Shown: positions 35,039-44,444, counted from the first letter of the stretch. The stretch is 64,000 bases of DNA from an uncultured Lachnospiraceae bacterium (GCA_910585005.1 CAJUCN010000001.1:186001-250000), one strand, 5' to 3'. Notes: generated from the letters alone by a model not told the origin. Numbers and translations: made by a program.

Positions 35039-36262
35039 TCACATTGTATCAATCGTTTTCCGAATCATTTCTACAACATATACCATATCCTCGTCTGTCA
35101 TCCTAACATAAAGCGGTAATGTAATTGAAAGATGGTCGCAGGCATATGCATTGATATAATCTTCCGGTAAATATCCAAAACGCTTCCTGTAATAGCCAAG
35201 CATATGGACTGCATGCGTTCCCTGCCTGGTAGCGATACCAACATCCTCCAGTCTTTGCAATAGTCTATTCCTATATTCGCCCCCTGACTTGATAGAATCC
35301 AGCCCTATCCTAGAATAATCAAGCATACACACATATGATTGATAAGTATGAAAATAGTTTTCAGGTTCATAAGGAATGACAAATTCCGGCAGCTTTTCCG
35401 CAATCAGACTGTTATATAATAATGCGCGTTTCCTTTTTTCTTCAATAATGTAATCAAGTTTTCTTGCCTGCGCTTGCCCCATTGCCCCCTGAACATCCGT
35501 CATACGGTAATTATAACCTGCCTCATTGTGTTCTGGCAGAAGAAACCCGCTTTTCTTATTTCGGGCATCCGCAGAAATGGTACTTCCATGCGTCCGCAGC
35601 TCCCTTAAACGTTTCGCAAGGGAGTAATCATTGGTAAGAATCATACCGCCTTCTCCCGTGGTTATTGATTTCCTGGGATGAAAGCTGACACAAGCTGTAT
35701 TTCCAAATGTTCCAGGATGCTTATCCTTATACTTTGCACCCAAAGCGCAAGCCGCATCTTCTATCACCTGCAGATTATATGCTGTTGCTAAATCATTAAT
35801 CCTTTCAATTTCACAACAAAGTCCAAACTCATGGACGGGAATGATCCCCCACAAGAGGTTCCCTGTTTCCTTATTAAATAGTTTGCCATCTTTATTGACA
35901 TAATTTGTCTCAATAAGCTCATAAAGCTTGTCTGTATCCATGTTAAATGTATCTTGCCTGATATCAACCATTACCGGCACTGCACCTGTTGCAACAATTG
36001 CATTTTCAGTTGCCACAAAAGTAAATGCAGGGGCTATGGCGTCCATCCCTTCCCCTAATCCTTGTGCTGTCATAGCAAGATGCAATGCCGTTGTACAGGA
36101 TGTCGTTGCAATGCCCGCCGCCACGCCTTCATGCCGTGCAATTACCTCTTCAAATTCAGCTACTCTCGGTCCCTGTGCAACCCAGCCGGAAGATAACGTT
36201 TCCGCAATCATATCATTTTCATCTTGTGTAAAGTATGGTTTTGTAACTGGTATCATCCTCAT
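35039..36262 (-). CDS. DegT/DnrJ/EryC1/StrS-family sugar aminotransferase
   Basis: A 407-residue PLP enzyme that aminates a keto nucleotide sugar. K198 in CVSFHPRKSITTGEGGMIL forms the internal aldimine, and VIEDAACALGAKY holds the pyridine-binding aspartate. Its start overlaps the stop of the Gfo/Idh oxidoreductase (ATGA), so the pair is coupled: dehydrogenation of a UDP-N-acetylhexosamine at C3, then amination, as in GnnA/GnnB or WlbA/WlbC systems. A ~30-residue insertion around 115-140 (YVNKDGKLFNKETGN) is larger than in the other DegT proteins here. The product is probably a 2,3-diamino sugar nucleotide. Confidence 0.9.
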   Translation of the reverse strand: MRMIPVTKPYFTQDENDMIAETLSSGWVAQGPRVAEFEEVIARHEGVAAGIATTSCTTALHLAMTAQGLGEGMDAIAPAFTFVATENAIVATGAVPVMVDIRQDTFNMDTDKLYELIETNYVNKDGKLFNKETGNLLWGIIPVHEFGLCCEIERINDLATAYNLQVIEDAACALGAKYKDKHPGTFGNTACVSFHPRKSITTGEGGMILTNDYSLAKRLRELRTHGSTISADARNKKSGFLLPEHNEAGYNYRMTDVQGAMGQAQARKLDYIIEEKRKRALLYNSLIAEKLPEFVIPYEPENYFHTYQSYVCMLDYSRIGLDSIKSGGEYRNRLLQRLEDVGIATRQGTHAVHMLGYYRKRFGYLPEDYINAYACDHLSITLPLYVRMTDEDMVYVVEMIRKTIDTM

Positions 36263-37236
36263 ATTTTATCCCTCTTTTTAGCCCGATTAACTACTTCTTC
36301 ACATACTTTAATCGCTTTACTGGCCATAATTCCATTTACCGCAACCATAGCATCATTGACAACAGCCTCGTAAAACGCAACCAATTCCGCCCTAAGGGGT
36401 TCCTCAATCGGCACATACACTTTTTGCACGATACCGTCTTGTTTATAAGAATTTTCCTGCGATATATCTACAATCAAATTCGTACTTCTATATATATTTA
36501 AAGTTTTAGCAAGTAAATCTGCACAGTAACACGCCTCCGGAGTATGAACCATAATTACCCGTTCCTTGTTCTGAGAAATTCTGCTTGCATTAACTATTGC
36601 ATGTGCTTTTCCGTTAAAATCCAATAGACACGTTGCAAAATCAACCTGTTCTGACCTAATGGACTCCCCCCTTCCATGTACAGAGGTAACCTTCATCCCT
36701 TCCATAAGAGCACAAACCAAATCAATATCGTGAATCATTAAATCTTCCACCACACTGGTATCCGTAATTCTTCCGCTTCCACTAAACGGGCTGTACCGAC
36801 ATGCTTCTATATAAAAAATATCTTTCGGATCCACCAGTTTTTTTAATTCTCTAAACACCGGATTAAATCTCTCAATATGTCCCACCGCAAGTTTTAATTT
36901 CCTTTGGTTGAATATCTCCACAATCATTTTAGCATCTTCGCTGTTTGTTGCAAGAGGCTTTTCAACGAGCGCATGCACGCCATGTTCCGCCACTTTCACC
37001 GCCACTTCTTTGTGTAATGATGATGGCACAGCTATTACGGCCGCATCAACTTTATCCAGCAGGATATCAATGTCTTTAAATACGTCAATGTTATATTTTG
37101 CCGATACTTCCTTTGCCTGCCCAAAATCCTTATCATATATTCCTACTAAATTGAACCTTTTTTCTTCCACCAAATTTCTGACATGATTTCTCCCCATGTG
37201 GCCTGTCCCAATAACACAAATCTTTAGTTGTTCCAT
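36259..37236 (-). CDS. Gfo/Idh/MocA oxidoreductase, likely UDP-sugar 3-dehydrogenase
   Basis: A 325-residue NAD(P)-dependent dehydrogenase. KICVIGTGHMGRNHVRNL is the Rossmann GxGxxG, HALVEKPLATNSEDA holds the family's EKP catalytic lysine, and VGHIERFNPVFRELKKL is the HIERFNP segment I associate with UDP-GlcNAc 3-dehydrogenases (GnnA/WlbA group). SVVEDLMIHDIDLVCAL supplies the HD pair. It would oxidise C3 of a UDP-N-acetyl sugar for the coupled aminotransferase. ATG 37236 has AGGAGAAGGT upstream and its own promoter ~80 bases back. Confidence 0.9.
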   Translation of the reverse strand: MEQLKICVIGTGHMGRNHVRNLVEEKRFNLVGIYDKDFGQAKEVSAKYNIDVFKDIDILLDKVDAAVIAVPSSLHKEVAVKVAEHGVHALVEKPLATNSEDAKMIVEIFNQRKLKLAVGHIERFNPVFRELKKLVDPKDIFYIEACRYSPFSGSGRITDTSVVEDLMIHDIDLVCALMEGMKVTSVHGRGESIRSEQVDFATCLLDFNGKAHAIVNASRISQNKERVIMVHTPEACYCADLLAKTLNIYRSTNLIVDISQENSYKQDGIVQKVYVPIEEPLRAELVAFYEAVVNDAMVAVNGIMASKAIKVCEEVVNRAKKRDKI

Positions 37237-37295
37237 ACCTTCTCCTCTCTATTTTCGCATCAAAGTTAATAATCCTACTTCGTGGGTTAAAATAC

Positions 37296-37324
37296 TTTAC
37301 AAATAAACAAACTTATTCTATTAT
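37296..37324 (+). promoter_or_regulatory. plus-strand promoter of a divergent pair
   Basis: TTTACA (37296-37301), 17-base spacer, TATTAT (37319-37324), driving the plus-strand island from 37406. The two -10 boxes cover nearly the same bases on opposite strands, so only one polymerase could bind at a time. Confidence 0.6.
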
Positions 37325-37348
37325 AACTTAAGTAATATATTTTGTCAT
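37320..37348 (-). promoter_or_regulatory. minus-strand promoter of a divergent pair
   Basis: ATGACA (37343-37348), 17-base spacer, TATAAT (37320-37325), a near-consensus promoter driving the Gfo/Idh-DegT pair to the left. Its -10 overlaps the -10 of the plus-strand promoter at 37296-37324. Confidence 0.68.
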
Positions 37349-37405
37349 TGATTTTGTAACTTTAACAAGAACAGGACTGGTTGGTACCATGTGAGGAGGA
37401 AGATC

Positions 37406-38374
37406 ATGCCGTCAATAAAAGGAAAAAAGGTGATGGTAACCGGCGGAGCCGGGTTTATAGGAAGTCATCTGTGTGATGAACTATTGGCACGGAAAGCTGC
37501 CAAGGTTGTTTGTATAGACAATTTTTTCCTGGGAAAGATGGAAAATCTTTCTGATGCGTTGAAACATGACAATTTTATATTATACAGGGATGATGCCAGG
37601 CACTTTGGGGTTATGCAGGCAATTATTGAAAAAGAGGAAATCGAAGTTGTTTTTAACCTGGCAACTATTGCGCTTAATTATTCTTTTTTTAATCCTTTTG
37701 ACGCTTATATGGTTAATGTTCAGATTGCCAACACTTTACTGGAACTACTTCAAATGAATGCATATAAGACACTCATTCATACTTCATCGTCAGAAGCATA
37801 TGGAACAGCGCAGTATTCACCGATGGATGAGAACCACCCTACCAATCCAACAACACCTTATGCAGCGGGGAAAGCTGCCGCTGATATGATGGTGCATAGT
37901 TTTTCCAAGGTGCTAAATATGGATATTTCCATTGTTCGTCCATTTAATAACTATGGTCCCCGGCAAAATGCAGAAGGTCCGCTGGCCGGAATTATCCCTG
38001 CCACAGCCAAAAGAATAAAAAACGGCAGAAAACCAATGGTACAGGGCGATGGCGCGCAGACAAGAGATTTTATCTATGTAAAGGATACTGTGTGCGGATT
38101 GCTGTTAGCCTATGAGAAGGAAACATCCAGAGGACAGATTATTAATCTCGGTTCAGGAATTGATATTTCAATGAACTCTTTACTTCAGGATATTTGTGAT
38201 TACATGGGATACTCTGGAGAGTGGGAACATCAGCCGGAACGAACCAGTGATGTTCGCAGTTTATGTGCAAACATTCAAAAAGCAGAAAAGTTACTAGGAT
38301 TTAAGCCTCAGATGAACTTTCACGACGGACTCAGGGAGACATTGGATTGGTACAAATTTAGTAATGTGATTTAA
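37406..38374 (+). CDS. NAD-dependent epimerase/dehydratase (extended SDR)
   Basis: A 322-residue nucleotide-sugar enzyme. VMVTGGAGFIGSHLCDELL is the NAD-binding GxxGxxG; the catalytic pair is in TPYAAGKAAADMM (YxxxK) after HTSSSEAYG. IVRPFNNYGPRQ and the C-terminal RDFIYVKDTVCGLLLAYE follow the UDP-glucuronate decarboxylase / 4,6-dehydratase / 4-epimerase pattern, and the exact reaction cannot be settled by eye. The ATG at 37406 follows AGGAGG at ideal spacing; a GTG at 37391 lies before that site and is unlikely. First gene of the plus-strand island. Confidence 0.88.
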   Translation: MPSIKGKKVMVTGGAGFIGSHLCDELLARKAAKVVCIDNFFLGKMENLSDALKHDNFILYRDDARHFGVMQAIIEKEEIEVVFNLATIALNYSFFNPFDAYMVNVQIANTLLELLQMNAYKTLIHTSSSEAYGTAQYSPMDENHPTNPTTPYAAGKAAADMMVHSFSKVLNMDISIVRPFNNYGPRQNAEGPLAGIIPATAKRIKNGRKPMVQGDGAQTRDFIYVKDTVCGLLLAYEKETSRGQIINLGSGIDISMNSLLQDICDYMGYSGEWEHQPERTSDVRSLCANIQKAEKLLGFKPQMNFHDGLRETLDWYKFSNVI

Positions 38375-38390
38375 TCAGGAGAGGATTCAT

Positions 38391-39452
38391 ATGAAGGCGC
38401 TTGATATAAAAGTACTTACCGATGAATATGCAGACAAGTATGAGAAATATGTATGCTCTAGGAAAGATTCCTTAATGTATTGGTCTTTGAAATACCGTAA
38501 GATGCTAACGGATTTTTTAGGCGACGAATCGGAATATCTCATTGCTGTGGATGCTGATGATCATGTGATTGGGTGCTTGCCAATATTTTATAGAAAAGAC
38601 CGTGATTATGGAGTGGTCGCAAATTCACTTCCTTATTACGGAAGCCATGGCGGGGTTTTAGCAGATGATGAAGGAGTTAGGAATTTTTTGCTTGATGAAT
38701 ATATCCATCATGTGCGTGCGAAAAGCTGCGTCGCATCAACAATAGTGGGATCGCCTCTGGCAAATTATGATGAATTATATAGGAAGAAATTAGACCCTAC
38801 CTATATTGATGAAAGAATAGAATTAATGACCTATTTCCCCTATAGCGATGAATTGACTGCAGATGAAACGCTTATGAGTAAATATCATTATAAGGTCAGA
38901 AATGTGATTAGAAAGGCAGTTAAAAACAACATAGAGGTGAAGTTGGATCATTCAACGGAAACCGTAGAATTCCTTTATAATACGCATAGGGAGAATATGG
39001 TAGCTGTAGGAGGATTACCTAAAGAAAAAAGGTTTTTTGAAATGATTAACACTTGCTATGAAGCGGGGCTAGACTATGATATCTATGTGGCGTATATGCA
39101 AGGTGTAAAAATTGCCGCCATGTTAGTATTTTACTTTAACGGGACAGTGGAGTATTATACTCCTGCAATTGTAAGCGAGTATAGAAATTATCAACCCTTA
39201 TCTTTGATGATCTATATTGCAATGCAGGATGCGATGAAAAAAGGAATGGAAAAGTGGAATTGGGGAGGAACCGGATTAACACAGACAAGCTTATATACAT
39301 TTAAATCGAGATGGGGAACAACAGAGACGAGATATTATTATTATACAAAAATATGGGACGAAAATATTTTGAAGGTTGACCGGAAAGATATTTTACAACG
39401 GTTCAGCAATTACTATGTATATCCATTTAATCAGGTGAATGTTGACGATTAG
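38391..39452 (+). CDS. FemAB/GNAT-like acyltransferase
   Basis: A 353-residue protein with two tandem GNAT-type halves, as in FemAB and BioF2-like proteins. The second half carries YDIYVAYMQGVKIAAMLVFY (acyl-donor strand), YQPLSLMIYIAMQDAMKKGM and the closing WNWGGTG, a typical FemAB-like sugar/peptide ligase ending. Family members transfer amino acids from aminoacyl-tRNA or acyl groups from CoA. In a glycan cluster, N-acylation of an amino sugar is the likely job (inference). AGGAGAGG precedes the ATG 16 bases after the epimerase. Confidence 0.78.
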   Translation: MKALDIKVLTDEYADKYEKYVCSRKDSLMYWSLKYRKMLTDFLGDESEYLIAVDADDHVIGCLPIFYRKDRDYGVVANSLPYYGSHGGVLADDEGVRNFLLDEYIHHVRAKSCVASTIVGSPLANYDELYRKKLDPTYIDERIELMTYFPYSDELTADETLMSKYHYKVRNVIRKAVKNNIEVKLDHSTETVEFLYNTHRENMVAVGGLPKEKRFFEMINTCYEAGLDYDIYVAYMQGVKIAAMLVFYFNGTVEYYTPAIVSEYRNYQPLSLMIYIAMQDAMKKGMEKWNWGGTGLTQTSLYTFKSRWGTTETRYYYYTKIWDENILKVDRKDILQRFSNYYVYPFNQVNVDD

Positions 39453-39486
39453 ATCTGGGGTATCAAATGGATAGGGAGTGATATAT

Positions 39487-40218
39487 ATGAATAATAATTA
39501 CGATGGCGATACAGCACGGGTTTATGATTTTTTTAATTCGAATTATGAAAAATATGGATATTCTGTTAAAAGCTTAGCTTGGATTAAAGGGAAGCAAAAT
39601 ATAAGATTTAGTGCTCTAACCAGATTCTTTAATCTTAATGCACCGTTTTCGATATTGGATATCGGATGCGGCTTTGGAGACATTAACAAATACTTTACAG
39701 AGAAAAAAATAACAAACTACACCTATCATGGCATTGACCTGGTTGAGGGAATGATTGCCACTGCAAATGAGATTTATGTAAATCAGTCTAATATCTCATT
39801 TTCTTGCGGCGATTTCCTGACTAGCTTGCCTGATAATCAAAAATATGATTATATTATAGCTTCAGGAATTTTTAATTTTCAAATGAAGGATATTGATAAT
39901 TATACAAATGTTGAGGAAACCTTGAAAAAGGCTTTGTCCCTTTGTAATTCTGGCGGCGCAGTATCTTTTGACTTTCAATCGAATAAGGCGGATTATTTTG
40001 CCGATAACGGAGTATCCTTTTACAATTCTCCTGAAAAGATCTTATCAATTGCATATAAGTATTCCAGAAATGTAATATTAAATAATCTATATATGCCGTT
40101 TGAGTTTTCGTTGACGGTATTTAAAGATGATTCCTTTAAATCTAATTTGGTATTTACCAAATTTATCGAAGATAACCAAAAAGAGTTTGATAAGGGTATT
40201 TATTATGAAGAATTATGA
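39487..40218 (+). CDS. class I SAM-dependent methyltransferase
   Basis: A 243-residue methyltransferase: FSILDIGCGFGDINKYFTEK (motif I), YHGIDLVEGMIATANEIY (motif II), ISFSCGDFLTSL and YDYIIASGIFNFQ. It has the length of a small-molecule or sugar methyltransferase. ATG 39487 is chosen (AGGGAG eight bases before) over GTG 39478. Its end overlaps the next start by 14 bases. It probably methylates the sugar made by the epimerase or attached by the following transferase. Confidence 0.82.
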   Translation: MNNNYDGDTARVYDFFNSNYEKYGYSVKSLAWIKGKQNIRFSALTRFFNLNAPFSILDIGCGFGDINKYFTEKKITNYTYHGIDLVEGMIATANEIYVNQSNISFSCGDFLTSLPDNQKYDYIIASGIFNFQMKDIDNYTNVEETLKKALSLCNSGGAVSFDFQSNKADYFADNGVSFYNSPEKILSIAYKYSRNVILNNLYMPFEFSLTVFKDDSFKSNLVFTKFIEDNQKEFDKGIYYEEL

Positions 40219-41185
40219 TGAGACTAAAAATATGAATGGTAATAATGATGGCATTTCGATAATCGTGCCGTTTCTTAATGAAGAAATGACGTTGCCCGCT
40301 TTTTGTGATACTATGAAAACCTATGTTAAGGATCTGTCATTTCCTGTTGAATTTGTTTTTGTAAATGACGGTTCAACAGACAATTCTTTAAAGATTCTAC
40401 AGGAATATCCGTTTGACGGACGAGCAAGTGTAAAGGTTATAAATCTATCCAAAAATTTTGGATTTCATTCGGCAGTCAGAGCCGGATTAATGAATGCCGT
40501 CTATGATATTTGTACTTGGTTTAGTGCAGATCTGCAGGAACCGTTAGAAATAGTTCAGATTGCCTATGATAAAATACATAATGAGCACTGTGAAGTGGTC
40601 TATTTTTCCAAGCGCACAGTTGGCGTTTCCAAATTGAATAGATTATGTTCCAAAATCTATTCACATTTAATGCAGAAATATGCAATTAAAACTTATTCAT
40701 CGGATGGAACGGCAACAGTTGCGTTCGGGAAAAAAGTGAAAGATTTTTTGAATGAAAACATTGAACGTAATTCGGAGATAGTTCTTCAGATTATGGATAT
40801 GGGATTCAGGTACGAGTCTGTAGCATTAGATTACCATGCAAGAACAGCCGGAGAATCTAAATGGTCGCTTTCAAAAAAAATCAAGTTATTTATTGATTCT
40901 TTTGTTGCATTTTCCTATATGCCGATCCGATTGGTGAGTATCGTGGGTATTTTAATGCTTATGATAGGCTTTGCGGCGGGTGCTTTTACAATTGTCAATA
41001 AAATTCTAAATCCTTCAACACCTGCTGGATATTCTACAATCGTTTGCGTTTTGGTGATGGGATTTGGAATTACAAATATATCATTGGGAATCATTGCGGA
41101 ATACATATGGAGGACATTAGATGCTGTACGAAACAGACCTGTGTTTGTGGTATCTGAAATTTATGATATATCAGAACGCGATTGA
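40205..41185 (+). CDS. polyprenyl-phosphate sugar synthase (GT2, GtrB/YkcC-like)
   Basis: A 326-residue GT2: ISIIVPFLNEEMTLPAFCDT, VFVNDGSTDNSL, NLSKNFGFHSAVRAGLM and WFSADLQEPLEIV, the D-QxP motif typical of GtrB/ArnC enzymes. Two C-terminal membrane helices (LVSIVGILMLMIGFAAGAFT and STIVCVLVMGFGITNISLGI) match that family, which charges undecaprenyl phosphate with glucose or a deoxy sugar. ATG 40205 has AAGGG at correct spacing; the longer reading to 40127 is inside the previous gene. Its last 25 bases overlap, tail to tail, with the acetyltransferase on the other strand. Confidence 0.88.
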   Translation: MKNYDETKNMNGNNDGISIIVPFLNEEMTLPAFCDTMKTYVKDLSFPVEFVFVNDGSTDNSLKILQEYPFDGRASVKVINLSKNFGFHSAVRAGLMNAVYDICTWFSADLQEPLEIVQIAYDKIHNEHCEVVYFSKRTVGVSKLNRLCSKIYSHLMQKYAIKTYSSDGTATVAFGKKVKDFLNENIERNSEIVLQIMDMGFRYESVALDYHARTAGESKWSLSKKIKLFIDSFVAFSYMPIRLVSIVGILMLMIGFAAGAFTIVNKILNPSTPAGYSTIVCVLVMGFGITNISLGIIAEYIWRTLDAVRNRPVFVVSEIYDISERD

Positions 41186-41724
41186 AAATGCTTAAAATCA
41201 TACTGGCTGCCGCATTTTACACATTTGTACGCTTCATTTAATTTAAAGCCGCATTTACAAACCCAGCCAATTCTCCTCGCAGGATTGCCTGCAACCAGCT
41301 CGTGTGGCATTACATCCTTAACAACCACGCTGCCGGCGCCGACAACCGCATATTCCCCAATTGTGATTCCACATCGGATTGTTGCATTTGCACCAATAGA
41401 CGCACCTCTCTTTATAAATGTTTGCGCTATTTCCCAGTCGCTGTTAAACGCTCTTGGATACATGTCATTTGTAAAAGTCATAGACGGACCCAAAAAAACA
41501 TCGTCTTCGACTATTACGCCATGATAAACATTTACATTATTTTGAATTTTAACACGATCGCCAATCAGCACATTTTCATCAATATATACATTCTTACTGA
41601 CAATACAGTTTTTCCCCAATATAGCGCCTTCTCGAATCTGGGCTTGGTTCCATATTTTACAGCCTTCTCCAATTTGGGCTTCTCCACTTACTTCTGCCGT
41701 ACAATGTATAAATACTTTTTCCAT
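41161..41724 (-). CDS. amino-sugar N-acetyltransferase (WlbB/WbpD-like) with zinc-ribbon tail
   Basis: A 187-residue left-handed beta-helix acetyltransferase. It has hexapeptide repeats from FIHCTAEVSGEAQIGEGCKI through IGANATIRCGITIGEYAVVG, the NDMYPRAFNSDW loop and closing PHELVAGNPARRIGWVCKCG, all as in WlbB/WbpD, which acetylate the 3-amine of UDP-2-acetamido-3-amino sugars. The last ~35 residues contain CKCG and CVKCG, a probable zinc ribbon, a known feature of this subfamily. TAATG links it to the aminotransferase upstream. With 36259, 35039 or 41724 it completes a 2,3-diacetamido sugar pathway. Confidence 0.9.
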   Translation of the reverse strand: MEKVFIHCTAEVSGEAQIGEGCKIWNQAQIREGAILGKNCIVSKNVYIDENVLIGDRVKIQNNVNVYHGVIVEDDVFLGPSMTFTNDMYPRAFNSDWEIAQTFIKRGASIGANATIRCGITIGEYAVVGAGSVVVKDVMPHELVAGNPARRIGWVCKCGFKLNEAYKCVKCGSQYDFKHFQSRSDIS

Positions 41725-42923
41725 TATCTTTTATCCTCATAAAATTTATTTACCGTATCAATTACATATCTCGCCTGTTCATCTGTCATTTCCGGAAAAA
41801 TCGGCAGGCATACTGATTGGGAAGAAATTTCCTCTGCTACAGGCAGTTTTACACCCGGATTTTTGCAGTTTAATGCATGAAACGCTTTCTGCTTATGTAA
41901 CGGCACAGGATAAAATGTTCCGTTTCCCACTCCATGTTCAGTAAGATAGCTGCATAATTCCCGCTTATAGTCAGAACGTACTACAAATTGATGCCAGCAA
42001 GGTCTTACATCAGAAGAATAAACAGGTCTTCTCAGCTTATTTGTCAATCCATCAAAATACAGCCTGGCAATCTCTGAGCGTCTTGCATTATATTCATCCA
42101 GATGTTTCAACTTCACGGAAAGAACAGCCGCTTGAAGCGCATCTAACCGTGAATTATATCCGATTAAATAATTGTAATACTTATAAGGATTATATAATTC
42201 CGATATTTCTTCCCTTACATCAATAAACTCTGATTCTTCTCCCAAAAGCCGCAAAGCCTCTGCTCCTTCCTTGCCCGCGCCATGCTCCCTATAGGCTCTT
42301 ACTATGGTATGCAAACTATCGCTATTGGAAGTTACCATGCCGCCGTCTCCGGCTCCTCCCAAGTTTTTCGTGGGATAAAAGGAAAAACAGCCCACATCGC
42401 CCAGGGTTCCTGCCTTTCTCCCTTTATATTCACTGCCAATTGCCTGTGCATCATCCTCGATAACCTTCAAATTATATTTTTCCGCTATTGCCATAATTCG
42501 ATCCATATCGCACGGCGCTCCAAAAATGTGAACCGGTAAGATTGCCGTTGTTTTCTTTGTAATTGCAGCTTCGATTTTGTCAGGATCTATTGTATAATCC
42601 TCCTGCTTTACGTCCACAAACACAGGTATTGCTCCAATAGACGCAATTGCTTCAGCCGTAGCAAAAAAAGTAAAAGGCGTTGTAATCACCTCATCGCCTG
42701 GCTTTACATTACATGCTTTAAGCCCCAGCACTAACGCGTCCGTCCCATTAGAACAGCCCACTGCATGTTTAACGCCAAGGTACTCCCTGACAGATTTCTC
42801 AAACTGCTGTACATAAGCCCCCCCAATGTAACAGCAATTTTCCAATATATCCAAAACCATCGGCTCAACTTCTTCTTTAATCCCCTGATATTGTGTTTTT
42901 AAATCAAGAAATGGTACTTTCAT
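41724..42923 (-). CDS. DegT/DnrJ/EryC1/StrS-family sugar aminotransferase (WbpE/WlbC-like)
   Basis: A 399-residue PLP enzyme: VPFLDLKTQYQGIKEEVEP is the start typical of WbpE/WlbC and QdtB-like 3-aminotransferases, K186 in CFSFYPTKNLGGAGDGG is the aldimine lysine, and VIEDDAQAIGSEY carries the pyridine aspartate. It is coupled to the downstream N-acetyltransferase. An ~30-residue insertion around 220-250 (LLGEESEFIDVREEI) is specific to this copy. Its dehydrogenase partner may be the Gfo/Idh protein on the other side of the plus-strand island. ATG has GGGAG eight bases upstream. Confidence 0.9.
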   Translation of the reverse strand: MKVPFLDLKTQYQGIKEEVEPMVLDILENCCYIGGAYVQQFEKSVREYLGVKHAVGCSNGTDALVLGLKACNVKPGDEVITTPFTFFATAEAIASIGAIPVFVDVKQEDYTIDPDKIEAAITKKTTAILPVHIFGAPCDMDRIMAIAEKYNLKVIEDDAQAIGSEYKGRKAGTLGDVGCFSFYPTKNLGGAGDGGMVTSNSDSLHTIVRAYREHGAGKEGAEALRLLGEESEFIDVREEISELYNPYKYYNYLIGYNSRLDALQAAVLSVKLKHLDEYNARRSEIARLYFDGLTNKLRRPVYSSDVRPCWHQFVVRSDYKRELCSYLTEHGVGNGTFYPVPLHKQKAFHALNCKNPGVKLPVAEEISSQSVCLPIFPEMTDEQARYVIDTVNKFYEDKR

Positions 42924-42946
42924 AATCTGGCTCCCTCCCTATGGAC

Positions 42947-44428
42947 TCAATTTGTAACTATTTCTCCCTCTGTTGAAATATAAACCCAATCCTTGTCATA
43001 ATACAATGCCACTGCTTTATTAACCCACCACGTTTTATCATCTCTAAGATGGGGCGGAAAAACAAATTCGTTTTCCGGAATTTCTTCTCTCAGTATCGCA
43101 GTGCCTTTATCAGGTGAAGTTTCTATTTCTTCAAATACATCACTCCAAAACGTAACGCATTCCGCTATTTCACCATTCGTAAGCTGCTTTACCATTTTCA
43201 CTGTCGGGTAGTTGTCCAAGGCGCACACACTGCCTAAGCTGCAAAGAAAAAGCATACAACTGACCGCAATGCAAATTAATGTTTCTTTCCTCATTTCTAT
43301 GTTTCCGGACTTTCTTTTCAGCCATCCTGCAAAGCAGGCCACCCAGCCAAAAATCCCTATATAAATCGCGCAGTCTTCCAGCCATATACATCGATCAGGC
43401 AGTGTCCCCGTACTATATCCCAAACATACCGGGAAATTTATAATAGTTACTCCTAAAAATATAATTCCCAATGCAATGATAAGCTGGTATCCCTTTAAAT
43501 CGTAACGATAAGAAAAATATTTAAATGCAATGATGAAAAAAACAATAAGCAAAATAATGAAGGGCGTATAAAAAAATAAATATTGTAACCTTGACCATGT
43601 TAGATATGCCGCTGATTTTAATGCCCCTCCGATAGGATACTCGCTTGTAACCGAATCATGCCTGATAAAGTTGCCGGGAGATATTAAATTGATTACTCCA
43701 CTTAGAAGTGCGCTGCAAAAGCAAATAATTGCAACCCCCTTTTTTTTGTATACATAAATAGCCCAAAATCCAATCAATAAATAAATCCCGCAATTCATTG
43801 CCGTTAAACATAGACTGTCTCCACTTACCAGAAATCCTATCACCGCCGCACCGATGGTATAAGACTTTTTTCCACTTTTTATTGCCTTTAAAAAGAAAAT
43901 AATTCCCCAGAACATACACCCAGTTAATAATACATAACTGATTAACACACAGTACCATGTCCATGTTTCCGAATTATTGTAATTATTCGTTACTGCAAAT
44001 AATACCAGAAAATATGACAGTAATTTTATCTTTATTTTATCGACCTCAAATAAAATCTTCAAAAGATTTGCAACAAATACATATAAGGACAGATAAAAAA
44101 ATAAATTAGCCGCAAATACCGTGATTCGTAAGGCGCTTATTCCTCCTCGTAACAATGGGGAAATCAAGAAATTAAGAAATACCCCAAAAAAATATCCGCT
44201 GACATTTTTGTAATAATGAACGGACATATGCAAAGCCGCCCCTGTATACGAATACCCTTCCGCCATGCTCGTCTTTATTTTATTAGAATTGGCAAAATCA
44301 TCCCCCCCTGGAATCGCATAAAAAGAAAGAACAAAAATGGGGATCAAGATAACGCATATGCTTACAATTTCTCCTATCAATACCCAATCAACTTTTATAT
44401 TCTGACTTTTTGCTTTTAGCCAATTCAT
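42947..44428 (-). CDS. DUF6056-like polytopic membrane protein, putative GT-C
   Basis: A 493-residue protein with about eleven hydrophobic helices, starting IVSICVILIPIFVLSFYAIP, then an outside loop with PGGDDFANSNKIKT. The acidic pair there sits where GT-C enzymes place their catalytic aspartate. The cytoplasmic loop NNYNNSETWTWYCV and the C-terminal soluble part (EIPENEFVFPPHLRDDKTWW) match DUF6056 proteins as I recall them. It could transfer a polyprenyl-P-linked sugar from the GT2 at 40205 or 55156. No reaction is known. Confidence 0.7.
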   Translation of the reverse strand: MNWLKAKSQNIKVDWVLIGEIVSICVILIPIFVLSFYAIPGGDDFANSNKIKTSMAEGYSYTGAALHMSVHYYKNVSGYFFGVFLNFLISPLLRGGISALRITVFAANLFFYLSLYVFVANLLKILFEVDKIKIKLLSYFLVLFAVTNNYNNSETWTWYCVLISYVLLTGCMFWGIIFFLKAIKSGKKSYTIGAAVIGFLVSGDSLCLTAMNCGIYLLIGFWAIYVYKKKGVAIICFCSALLSGVINLISPGNFIRHDSVTSEYPIGGALKSAAYLTWSRLQYLFFYTPFIILLIVFFIIAFKYFSYRYDLKGYQLIIALGIIFLGVTIINFPVCLGYSTGTLPDRCIWLEDCAIYIGIFGWVACFAGWLKRKSGNIEMRKETLICIAVSCMLFLCSLGSVCALDNYPTVKMVKQLTNGEIAECVTFWSDVFEEIETSPDKGTAILREEIPENEFVFPPHLRDDKTWWVNKAVALYYDKDWVYISTEGEIVTN

Positions 44429-44444
44429 ATCTCCTGTTCCTCCA

